Below are positions 1 to 11,100 of a DNA stretch of 64,000 nt, piece by piece; within the stretch, counting starts at the first letter, position 1; each line of letters opens with the position of its first letter. Origin of the DNA: Chondrilla cf. caribensis (taxonomy: Eukaryota > Porifera > Demospongiae > Chondrillida > Chondrillidae); the NCBI GenBank assembly GCA_964020155.1, contig OZ026563.1, forward strand, positions 3,313,440-3,377,439, written 5' to 3'. The translations under genes and the position numbers were made by a program. Below the pieces are notes generated by a model. The model saw nothing but the letters and a program-made list of their open reading frames with translations. It did not search any database and was not told the origin of the DNA.

Positions 1-180
1 TTCTATTTACAGTGGTTGATTGAAGTGTGTTCAGTGTATTATTGTATGTTTGTTAACGTGTGGTACGTATGTTTAGACATATTTATACATTTGATGCCAT
101 ACCAAGAGCTACAGCTGTTGTACAACACTGCAAAGTGCTTAGCAAGAACAATCATCTCACATGAGGACAAAAATCCTTAG

Positions 181-429
181 GGATCAGGTAAAAGGAAGAT
201 AATGGACACTGGCCATATGGATTGACGACGTCGGGTTAGTGTTAGTAGGTAGAGTTATGATTAATTGGGGTTAGATCTGGGATACTTTTTGACCTATAAT
301 ATTTGGTTCAAAAAAGGATCCAAGATCTAACCCTACCCTTCTATGCATGCTCTACTACAGAGAGAGCATGACGCTAAGTGGATGTCATCAGTCCATATGG
401 CCAGTAGGTCGGTTCATTTTACCTGATCC
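181..429. mobile_element. Foldback/MITE-like element
   Basis: Terminal inverted repeats begin GGATCAGGTAAAA at 181 and end TTTTACCTGATCC at 429. A second matching block, ACTGGCCATATGGA (about 209-222), pairs with TCCATATGGCCAGT (392-405). An inner block, GGGTTAGATCT (about 269) and AGATCTAACCC (about 323), also pairs, so most of the element is one imperfect palindrome. No transposase ORF is visible. It reads as a non-autonomous foldback element. Confidence 0.65.
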
Positions 430-562
430 AAAGCCCTCTGTGCTGACGTCTTTCACATGAGAACCAGTCGTCTCTACAACGAGGAAAACGTTCCATTAGT
501 GAGCAATTGAAACTCGTAGATTAGCCATCTTTTCGATTACGTAGATTGCACGTCATGTACAA

Positions 563-799
563 ATGTCTGCCAAGATGGACGTCACCATGGCTGACCAATT
601 CGAGCTCCCGAACGACGAATTGACGAACCCCCTTTCGGCGCAATGGGGAATCGAAATTCTGTACGTAAAAACTTTGACAGCCTTCTTGATGATCGTTTTA
701 AGCTTACCGATGGCGCCCGACCCGGAACACCCAGCCCCTGAGTCAAAGAAACGTGAGTGTCATTATTGTCCGTCTCTCGGCAACTGCTGCCGATCTTGA
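563..799 (+). CDS. Unidentified ORF, possible first exon
   Basis: A 78-codon ORF with a nearby second ATG. It has an acidic N-terminus followed by one hydrophobic stretch (about residues 33-50) and a proline-rich tail. A good splice-donor consensus (AAAC|GTGAGT, about 752) lies inside it, so it could be a first exon encoding about 63 residues. I see no following exon before the LINE fragment at 1.4 kb, and I recognise no family. It may equally be part of a transposable element, since the sequence at 950-1030 recurs elsewhere. Confidence 0.2.
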   Translation: MSAKMDVTMADQFELPNDELTNPLSAQWGIEILYVKTLTAFLMIVLSLPMAPDPEHPAPESKKRECHYCPSLGNCCRS

Positions 800-949
800 C
801 GAAAGTCTTCTACCTCCGTCTGTGACGCGTCCGTGCCCCCTTCCGACGGGAGGGACGGATCGAGACCAGTCGGTTGTGAACTCGTGGAATTTGCGCACAA
901 AGAAAGTGCAAATGGGCCATAATTCCGCGAGTGTCCCGACGAAAAGCAA

Positions 950-1030
950 TTAGATGCGTGGGCGACCAACTTTCGACTCGCTATGGACCGGAAACAATTA
1001 ACCTCGCTAACGCTCGGTAATAATATCATT
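950..1030. repeat. Interspersed repeat fragment, copy 1
   Basis: About 70 bp resembles 12295-12375. Shared landmarks are GCGTGGG, then GGAAACAATTAACC, then ACGCTCGGTAA, in the same order and spacing. This marks a dispersed repeat whose identity I cannot assign. Confidence 0.55.
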
Positions 1031-1369
1031 GTAGTATTGATCTTTAATATATGATTATTATATATTTACACTCAATTATCCATGCATGATGATACATCGC
1101 AATCCACTTGATCCTACATGTAGATAGAATATGCATAGTATATACATACTACATGTTATGATTATAACATAAATATATTGAATATATTATATTTTTTAGA
1201 TTTTTATTGTAATTTGTTACAGTATACATAGTGGGTGAAGGAAAGAAAAGAAAACTACACAATATTTCGGAAAAGAAAAAAAATAAAAGAAAGAAAGAAA
1301 AGGCTCTACAATGATCAGACATCACAAATGTCAAAACAACTGATATTGAGGCACAATAATTGGAGTTTT

Positions 1370-2337
1370 GGATGCAGACACTAATCCTTTGGCTAAGCTT
1401 CAGATATTCTAACGGATCTTTGGAGATGAGTCTTGAACGCCGAGGTACCGGTAAATCATGGATGAATTCGAGAGCATCTTTTCCAAATGTACCAGTAGTT
1501 TCAAAAGCCACTGGAATAAAGATGTGAGTGTGAGATAATTCCTGGTAGATTCTGTGCTTCTTTGCGGCTGCTAAGTCGGCCACTGAACCTGCTGTGGATG
1601 ATGATAGGTGGATGTATGAAGGGGCAAATGTGTCCCAGCAAGTAGCATCCCAAACCAGGGATCTGCTGTTAACCCAAGGTATGATAGTGAGCCCATCTGG
1701 TCGTTTTTCGTCAGACCAGGAAAGCCCCTGTGGTTCCAGGATAGCTGGGATATTTGCAGCAGAGAGAGCTCTCTTAATGATGGCATTGATCCCTGAGTGA
1801 CAAGGAATCCTGCCCTTACTAATTCTGCAATCCAATCCGTGGATGACCGAGCTGTCCACAAGTTTGGAGCAATTGGGGCAATTGTGGGGTTCGCAAAGGG
1901 AGACCCCAAGGCGAATTCCAATGGCAACTCGGATGCTGTCATTATCCATCCTGAGACCAAGGGTGGTAACTGGTGGAACACTGAGCCAGGCTCCGGACTC
2001 CTTTTGATGTGTAGCTAGCAGGCGGGCCTTTTCTCTAGGCTCAACGTTCTGGATGAGGGAGGAAAAACAGCCGTGGACGAGAGGGGTATCCCAAGCTTTC
2101 TGTTGGAAGGAGCTTCGGCAGAACTGGGTGCAAGGGTCCTCCAATGAGCGAGGGCCTCTGATGTGAGGAAACTGCTCACTGAGCTCGAGAGGTGAAACTT
2201 TGCGGAAGAATAGCCAGGGATAAAGATACACTACCAGCAGCAGACGCTAGGAAGGCACTTAGTGCAAGCAGCTGGCAGCTGATCTTATCCCAAGGCCACC
2301 TGCATTGATGGGAAGCGAGGCCTGTTTCCAATTGTGG
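1370..2337 (-). pseudogene. 5'-truncated, frameshifted LINE reverse-transcriptase C-terminus
   Basis: The minus strand encodes the C-terminal part of a non-LTR retrotransposon ORF2. It begins with the W-KQASLPI..GGLGIR motif that follows the RT palm/thumb. It continues through a CxNC...HGLDC zinc-like motif (about 1815-1860), then the KRPDG, LVWDATCWDT and FAPSYIH motifs and a VAFETTG block. At least two frameshifts lie near 2230-2290: the LSAFLASAAGS segment is in a different frame from both flanking parts. No RT catalytic YADD segment or endonuclease is present, so this is a dead 5'-truncated copy. A polypyrimidine/A-rich tail follows (1255-1310), and a (TA)n tract lies at its upstream edge. 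Confidence 0.8.
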
Positions 2338-2362
2338 TCATATATATATATATATATATATA
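2338..2362. repeat. (TA)n microsatellite
   Basis: About 25 bp of uninterrupted TA, directly abutting the 5' end of the truncated LINE copy. It may be the insertion site. Confidence 0.85.
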
Positions 2363-2847
2363 ATACATGCAAAACCGAGACTATATAATATATATCCTGA
2401 TCATCCATCAATTGAACTATTATATTATATATATTATTTTTGTGCATTTATATATTATCCACATCTATAGCTCCGATTATATAAATTTATATTATACATT
2501 AATATCCATTATGTACATAATAATATTATACATACACTATGATTGAACACAGGCAATTGTCCTTTTATATTTTTCAATCCACAATATTAACATGATTGAT
2601 AGTACTATATACAATCATTGTGTTTGGTGTATATACTGCTACAACACACAGTAAGCATGTCAAGGATATAAGCATATCAAACAGAGTTTAATTTAACCAA
2701 ATATACAGTACTACGTACATAGTAATATTATATTATGTGAGGTAAAATGCACTGGTCTCTACAATAATTATTACCACACCCAACACTCCTTCCTATATTA
2801 TATTCTGGATGCCGTTTGGAGGCAAGAGACTCCAATTTAACAATTTC
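2363..2847. other. AT-rich intergenic stretch / 3' flank of the exchanger gene
   Basis: No credible ORF or RNA gene is seen. The minus-strand gene ending at 2848 should place its 3' UTR here. I do not see an unambiguous AATAAA on the minus strand. Confidence 0.5.
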
Positions 2848-4941
2848 TTAAACAAAAGTTTCCTTCTTCTTCATCTCCACTTGGCTATCAGGGGAGCTGG
2901 CTGTGATCAGTCCGATGTCTTCGCGCTCTACAACACTGACTGCCACATGGGGGCCATGTGGGTCAAGTGGACCAGGTGGATCATGTGACCTGGGTGGATC
3001 GAGTGAATCAATTTCATCGATTGGGTCGAGTTGAGCGAGTGGATAGCGTGAACCAGGTGAAACAGGTGTATCGGGTGGGTCTTCGACATCAGGAGGTACT
3101 TCTGGGTCTGTTCTATCTGATCCCGTCTTTTGAAAGAAGGAATAGAAAGACTTGGTTCTGGGGGTTTTGGGTTTCTTCTTCAGTCTCTTTTGAACTTTTG
3201 TACGATGATATCGAACTGGTTCGAACCTATGGTCGCAGGCATATTCACGTTCAGCGAAAGACAACTTCGTCCTGAAATGATCTGCATGGGGCTGGAGCAG
3301 GGGAGAGGAGGAGTGGTGAGCTCAAATGGACTGGTACCAGTTCATGTATTCCATAATTCAAGAGGATCCTGGTACGTATTTTGCTCCACATTCCTTTACT
3401 TTGTACTGCATAGTTCTGGGTAATATCCACCTAAGAGTATTCGGTTGGATGCTCTCAGGTGGGTATTGCCCAGAACTATTATGTAGTACAAAAAGGGAGA
3501 TGGGAGCAAAACCAGGGTCCTTTGGGCATGAAACGCAAACTGTAGTTTGTGTTTGTGTATGAAGCTAGTATGTCTATCCACAATCATCAAACCATGACAC
3601 ATACGTATGTCAGTTAACAGGCACGTCCAATGGTTTCTTTCCTGTTATTGTAACAAATGTTATTACAAATATTTCACAACAGAAGAAAATCAATTATAAT
3701 ATTGTAATATATTTTTTGAAACCAGACCTACATTAACACTTCAAGGGCACAGCTGGCCCAGACAGCTGGGCTGGTACGTACCAAACCTAACAAATGACAG
3801 GCTCCTAACAATGGTTCTGACATACATGGGATATCCACTGATACGCTTGGTGGGGTGAGAATATATTTTTATATAAAATATCACAGGCTGGCAAGCATGT
3901 GGGGTAGTATAGAACTACAGGTGATGAGATGAGACCATCTTCACACTGTTATGGTGTAGTCACCAGTTGCATTCTAGAGCAGACTCAATGATCGAGTGTT
4001 CTCCCAATTACAAATAATAATGAATTAAGAAATGATGGAATTGCAGCTAATTTTAGACAGGATTACACATATCATACACGGACACATATCAATAGAGATG
4101 TAGGTAGATGCAGCAAAGTAGTGTTTTAAAGGATCATAAATGTTGCGTTACACAGAAAACGTTAGGTTGCCAACATGTGAAACACGTGTAACATTCGTGA
4201 CACACACAACAAACACCCAGCAATCATACCGCATGAACGTTATACAGGATGTAACATTAATAATATTAAATCACATACTTACATACATTTATATATGTAC
4301 ATACATATGTACGTATGAATATACGTATGTATATTCCAACATGTTATACAATGTGTATTGGATATCTTACATGATGGTAGGACATTTGAATGACATCGGC
4401 GAGGTTAGGTACAGCAGACAATTCTGATGCAGACACGAAAGAGGCATTTCTACTGCTACTGTTGAACGGTATGTCTTTCAGTTCGGGAGTCTCTCTTGCT
4501 CGAACTGCAGCCAAAGTAACACACACAATGAGTGCATTTCTGACAGACAAGTAGTGTTATGTAGAGGGCGATATGCACAACATGGATTACATGCAACATG
4601 CATATATACACATTAAATGAACACAGTAACTGTAGACCATAGGGAAGCATACATCTTGTGAATAGCATCTTATGCACACTGAAATGCACAATGGTTGATG
4701 ATAGTGGCACAATTGGAACATGAAGACAGTTCTAGGCACTAGAGAGCAGTTAAGCAACAAACCATGGGCAATTTTCTCAGCATGTGCATTTGCATCTCCA
4801 TTGTCACCATCCAACTGTACAAGAGCAATGAAGCAAGATGGATGATCAAATTGTACAATGTGTTCATGCAGCATAAACACAGTTATCTAGAAGTGACACT
4901 AATGATAGTGTGTGTTGCACGTACGCATGCACACATGCACA

Positions 4942-5009
<68 letters not shown>

Positions 5010-5019
5010 AGACACACAT

Positions 5020-5075
<56 letters not shown>

Positions 5076-5137
5076 CACACACACACACACACACAAACAC
5101 ACGCACACACACACAAACACGCACACAAACACACAAC

Positions 5138-5189
<52 letters not shown>

Positions 5190-8100
5190 CAATGACATAA
5201 TCATGTTCCACGACATTCTTGGAATCTCTAGAGTAGTCATGGTACATGTAAATATGCATTGAACGTACACAGATAATACACACATACTGTACATACTGCA
5301 CATATGTATGCATGCAAGCATCTAGGAGGTGGACTTTTTTATCAGCAATGGTGGTGGACTTTTATTGGATGTGCACAACATACGTAAGTTCAGCACATGT
5401 ATGCAAACACGTACAGTAAACATGCACATCACCGCATATAATGTTTAGTACATATTGTAACCATAAGCTATACATGTTCTACTATGTATACCAATTGTAA
5501 TGCATGGGTGTTCTTGTAAGATACAACTATTGCAATATAAAGATAATACATTGTATACGATGCAATATCATTGAAAAAGCATTTATGGCAAAAATGTCTT
5601 TCCAATTGGCTATAGTCTGGAATATTTGTGCAACATCCAATAAGAGTCCATCACATGGCATCATGGTTATTCAAGTCTGATTTTATCCGCAATTTCCTCT
5701 AGTCAAATTCGAAAAAAATTCAAAACTCCATCTTATCATACGTAATTTCGTTTTGTTGAAATCTATATATATAATTCAGTTTGTTTGTTTGTTTGTTCAC
5801 GATTTGGGCAAAAACTACTGTACAGGGTGCCACCAAACTCTCAGGGATTATGAAATACAGTTTGGGAAGTGTCCTCCACGGGTTAAAATCGACAGAGAAT
5901 TCACCATATACACATACGTACAGTATGTTCCACTGAAATTTTACATACGCAAGAAAGTAAAATTCACAGCACAACAGTATGGTGCCATGCACACATGCAC
6001 ATCCATCCATCAAGACCTACTTGTACTGCAGGCGTTTGAACGTCTTCAATATGTGACTGTCCGCGGAGTCCGGATACCGCTCAAGAATACGACGAATGTA
6101 CTTCACATCAAACTCAACTAATCTTTCCTGAAAGAGTTTGAAAGAGTAAGTAAAAATACTGATACAAGAGGACGCATGTACACACAGTGTATGTGTTGTA
6201 CACTCAACTAATCTTTCCTGAAAGAGTTTGAAAGAGTAAGCAAAAATACTGATACAACAGGACGCATGTACACACAGTGTATGTGTTGTACACACTGTAC
6301 ACGTTTTATATGACTGTCACACACATTGAAGTAGCCTGGCGTAGTCAGCCCTTGCTCCACCCAACAAAATAAAATGGCAGAGCAAGGCTTGGCTATGCCA
6401 GATTAACACGTTACATAGCAAACGTACATATGTACGAATACAGTAAATGGTAAACAGTTATTAATTTTAGATCAACAGCTGTAATTCAAACAAGCTAGTG
6501 CACTGGACATCAGAACATGAAGACTTGTGTCTGACTGCTGCTACAAGGCTGCTACACATGTACTTGTGTCATGGTAGGCAGATAGATCAAAGGAAAAAGT
6601 GGTTTTTAAAACCTATACAACACACTTGCAATTACCAATACAGCACACTTGCAATCAAGTCACAAAGGATGCATCACCCTTTCTACTACTGATCAGACCA
6701 ATTTCCTGTCACCAACAAGATCAGCAATAGCAAACAATGGAGCAATAACAAACTGGCCATCCCAAGTTGATTTGTGTTTGACACACATCACTACCACAAT
6801 TGCCAGTAACTTTGCAAATGACTACAAATGACCTTTGACCTTATAATAAACTGTGTATCTGGGTACATTTAGTGTTTTAATGCACATACATACACACAAG
6901 CACTTACCCTAAGAGCGTGCCTCCCAAAACGACCGATAATGTCTTCGATTCCACTAGCAATGTGATCCATAGTCTACAGTATAGGACAGGTTCACATCAT
7001 ACAATGACAGCACTACCATCACAGGGTGAAGAAAACAACACCCATACAAGTGCAGTTCTGTATAAGAATAACAAGCACATGTATGTAATCCCTCCTACAT
7101 GCATACACGTATGTTCAGCTTATAAAATTATAATACACGCAGTTATATCAGTTAGGAAGTAGCAACCACATTACAAATTACGAGACTCAGTAAAAATGGG
7201 ATAATTGAAAGGCCAACAATGACTGTCATAACATTGGGCTTCACATAAAGGTTCCTTTAGGAAAGGGGGTGTAAATAATATTATATCATAAGTTCAAAGG
7301 TACCCTGGACGGTGTTCTTATAATCACAAAGAAGTACTATTCCGCGAATTCAAACCAATAAAATGACATGCTCAATCCCTACATTGGACAACAACAGCTA
7401 CAGCTGCACAGTATCTTAGGAACTCAATCAAATGGAATTTATGAAGTAGAAAAATCCCACCTTGGGTTGGTACATGGGAAATGCCGTCACTGCAGTAGAC
7501 TATTTGCCCAAGGGCGCAGGCCAAGGTCAAACAGTCTTGTGCAGTGAGTACAATTTCTCATGTACCAACCAAAAAAGGATTTATCTATTATGTGTCCTGG
7601 CAACCAAGAAGAAATATCAATCAATGATCAGGTTTTGTCAAAAAGTACATTAAGGTGATCTGTTCTGAGCTAGTACATGGGAAATGTACATAGGTCAGTT
7701 CCTTTGATGTTATCTTCAACCAGGATGTGGACCTACATCACACCTTGGGGATAGAAAAACAGGATGCAGTATGTGTGTGTCCCCCATATGATGTGAATGC
7801 AGCAGACATGTCTTTTGTATGACCACAGTGGGTGTGTCTGCTATACGACGGTGGTGGAGGCATCCTAGTGTAGTGAAAATGTGATGAGTGGGTATGTAAC
7901 ATAATTGAAGTGATACGGATATGTTTCTTACATAATTCCCGTGGGTGTGTCTATTACATAATTGAAATGCAGTGGGCATGTCTGGCCTATACCACTCACC
8001 GCAGAATGAACAGATTCATTCAATGTTTCCGTCTTCTTCTGTGCCAATTTGACATGAATGAGCTTTACCAGCGGTTTGATGGTTGTACCCTGAAGAACAA

Positions 8101-11100
8101 CATACAGTATGTATATACATACGTACATTGCTCATGACAACATGAACAAAACTACAGTTTGTATTCAAACATTCATGAAACCGTGCTATCTTAGGTTATA
8201 AGATAGGGCCATCCGATATATCTACTATAGATGACCTATGTACGTACAGTTTCATGAGACCTGTAGTATATTATTGGGACATATTGTACATACAATACAG
8301 CTACTAGACAGCCTACAGGATTACGTCACAATTGTGAGGGGATAAATTCTGGGGAGCGAAACATGTGATGAGTGGATATACGTATGATATACAAATGCCA
8401 CATTATTTAACAGCTCGACTTGCAGTAAGTGGTGGCATGCCTTGGAGGGTGGTGGGTGAATATTGACAGAGGAGGTGTGTGTCAACTGTGGCTGACACAG
8501 TTGGCCTTTGCTTGACTTGATGCTGAACAATACCGTAGACACAAACATGAGTGAGAATACAAACTAGGCTACTTTTTGGCAAATTAATTGCAACATTTCG
8601 CTCTCTTGGGCTTTTTCAGGCAATGCTTACAAAACTGTTTACAGTCAGTTTTGTAAGCATTGCCTGAAGAAGCCCAAGAGGGCGAACGTTGTAATTATTT
8701 GCCAACATGTGACGTGTGTAATTGTCCAAATAAATAGACATCAATCTATTAAGGCTCAGCATGTCAACTAACTTCTATCATAGGATACATGTCTTCTGAC
8801 GGATAACGTGTTAAAACCAGCCACAATCAACCAGTTGGTACATGATATATTAGAAACTACTTGAAACATTCCACATGGCATATAGAACCGTGAGCAGTGC
8901 CTAACAGCAAACCCATACCGTAATTCTGGAAAATAATGTGTGATTAAAATAATACGAATTATCCAAATTTGGTGTAGAATTACTGTATATAAATGCTATT
9001 ATAAAAATGCACAACGCCATTTTGAACACCAGAAACGAATAATGCGCGCTTAAAAATGGCGTTCCAAATAATGCGCCGGCGAACTCACTTGCAAAGTTCG
9101 CATTTATAAAATACCGCATTAATTTCCAGAATTACGGTATTCAGTGGAAGCACATGATTACCAGGTATTCAGATGTGGAAGAAACAAACCTGAAGGGGTT
9201 TACTCAACACTATGTACAAATAAGGGCAATCGAGAAATATCAAAGGACATCAGAGGATACCAAGGGATATCAAGGGAGATCAGAGGATACCAAAAGATAT
9301 CAAGGGAGATCAGAGGATATCAAAAGATATCAAGGGAGATCAGAGGATACCAAAAGATATCAAAGGACATCAGAGGATACCAAGGGGTATCAAGGGAGAT
9401 CAGAGGATACCAAAAGATATCAAGGGAGATCAGAGGATACCAAGGGATATCAAGGGAGATCAGAGGATACCAAAAGATATCAAGGGAGATCAGAGGATAC
9501 CAAAAGATATCAAGGGAGATCAGAGGATACCAAGGGATATCAAGGGAGATCAGAGGATACCAAGGGATATCAAGGGAGATCAGAGGATACCAAAAGATAT
9601 CAAGGGAGATCAGAGGATACCAAGGGATATCAAAGGACATCAGGAGATACCAAGGTATATCAAGGGAGATCAGAGCATACCAAGGGATATCAAGGGAGAT
9701 CAGAGCATACCAAGGGATATCAAGGGAGATCAGAGCATACCAAGGGATATCAAGGGAGATCAGAGCATACCAAGGGATATCAAGGGAGATCAGAGCATAC
9801 CAAGGGATATCAAGGGGTAATACCAGTGGTAAGGGTATTTTTCGTCTGGTCTGTCAGGTGACAATAATTCACTACATTATTACAATGGAATATTGGTGCA
9901 TAATATGTCATGATTTAGGTGTGTATACACCTAATCAATTCAGAATGTACATATTGTATGTGAAATGACATGACCATGTACGTACAATGACGTGATCATG
10001 CCCGTACAATGACATAATACATACATGGTCATGGGATGGCAGGCTACATTCCCCACCGAAATCAACATAAAGCATTTGTGGTGACGTCATGAAAGGGTTA
10101 CTTCACTACAATGACTGGAAACAGACGTTCTATTGCTGAAATACCAGGTGTGATACAGAACTGCATAACTAGCAGAACATATATGTACGTATGTAGGTAG
10201 GTAAAAAGTCCCTGGTTACTGGAAGATGAAATCACACAGGATAATATGTTGAGAATGACCAAAACCAGTTGGAATGTACACTGCCAGAGATCACTAGAAC
10301 ATTAAGATTTGTACCTGATGAAACCTGTGATGGGTGACTTGTTGCACAGTTGAATACTGTACAGCGGAAAAATTTTGTGGAAGAAAATTTTGTGATTTCG
10401 CACTCAAACAAGCATTTCACGGCATTAATTTCACAATTTGCGTGTTGATATTTCACATTTGTGTTTTGTATTAATGATTTCAGGAATAAACTCTACCAAA
10501 TTGGGTCAAATTGCAAAAGATGTGAAATATAAACCTTTTAAAAATTTCTCGCTCTACGGTACATATTGTTGAAGATTCTGGTGAACACTGAACACTATTA
10601 AAGTGCACAAAAATAATCCATGAAATCTTGAAATTATTCAGTGGTTTATACGTACGTCCTTATTTAGCAATCTAAAGAAATGCGCTTTTACATTGGTGCT
10701 GGGATACAGTATATGGAGATTTCCAGCCAAAGATCATGTATAGATACATGTAACTTACTTATATACGTACATACGTACCTGCACAAACACTGTGAATATG
10801 GTCAACCCGAGCAGTGCTGTCACCTGGTGCTCCCTCAGGGTCCGCTCATTGGGGTACATTGACTGGGCTTCGTCACTCAGTTCACTCAATCGTAGCAAAG
10901 CAAGGGAGAGAGCCACAGCTCCTCGGAGACCACTGTAGCTCTACAAAAACAGGAAAACTGCCAGGTAGTCCGGACACTGCATACTTACAATGGGTACTCC
11001 AGAACACACTGCAGCACATGCATGTGTTCATAATATACATTATATCACACTTTTTGACAATTGAACTGAGGAAATTGCAATATGTGAGGATTCAGCAAGT

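Noticed and set aside
4883..5321. Long ORFs of Thr-His or Cys-Val repeats in this and every other (CA)n tract
   Set aside because: Dinucleotide repeats have no stop codon in four frames. These translations are artefacts of the microsatellites.
9231..9817. CRISPR-like regular repeats
   Set aside because: Units are contiguous with no unique spacers and the genome is eukaryotic; this is a minisatellite.
9144..9968. 274-codon ORF of [10 protein letters not shown] repeats
   Set aside because: The 30-bp minisatellite is divisible by three and open in several frames; it lies in an exchanger intron and has no start context or domain.
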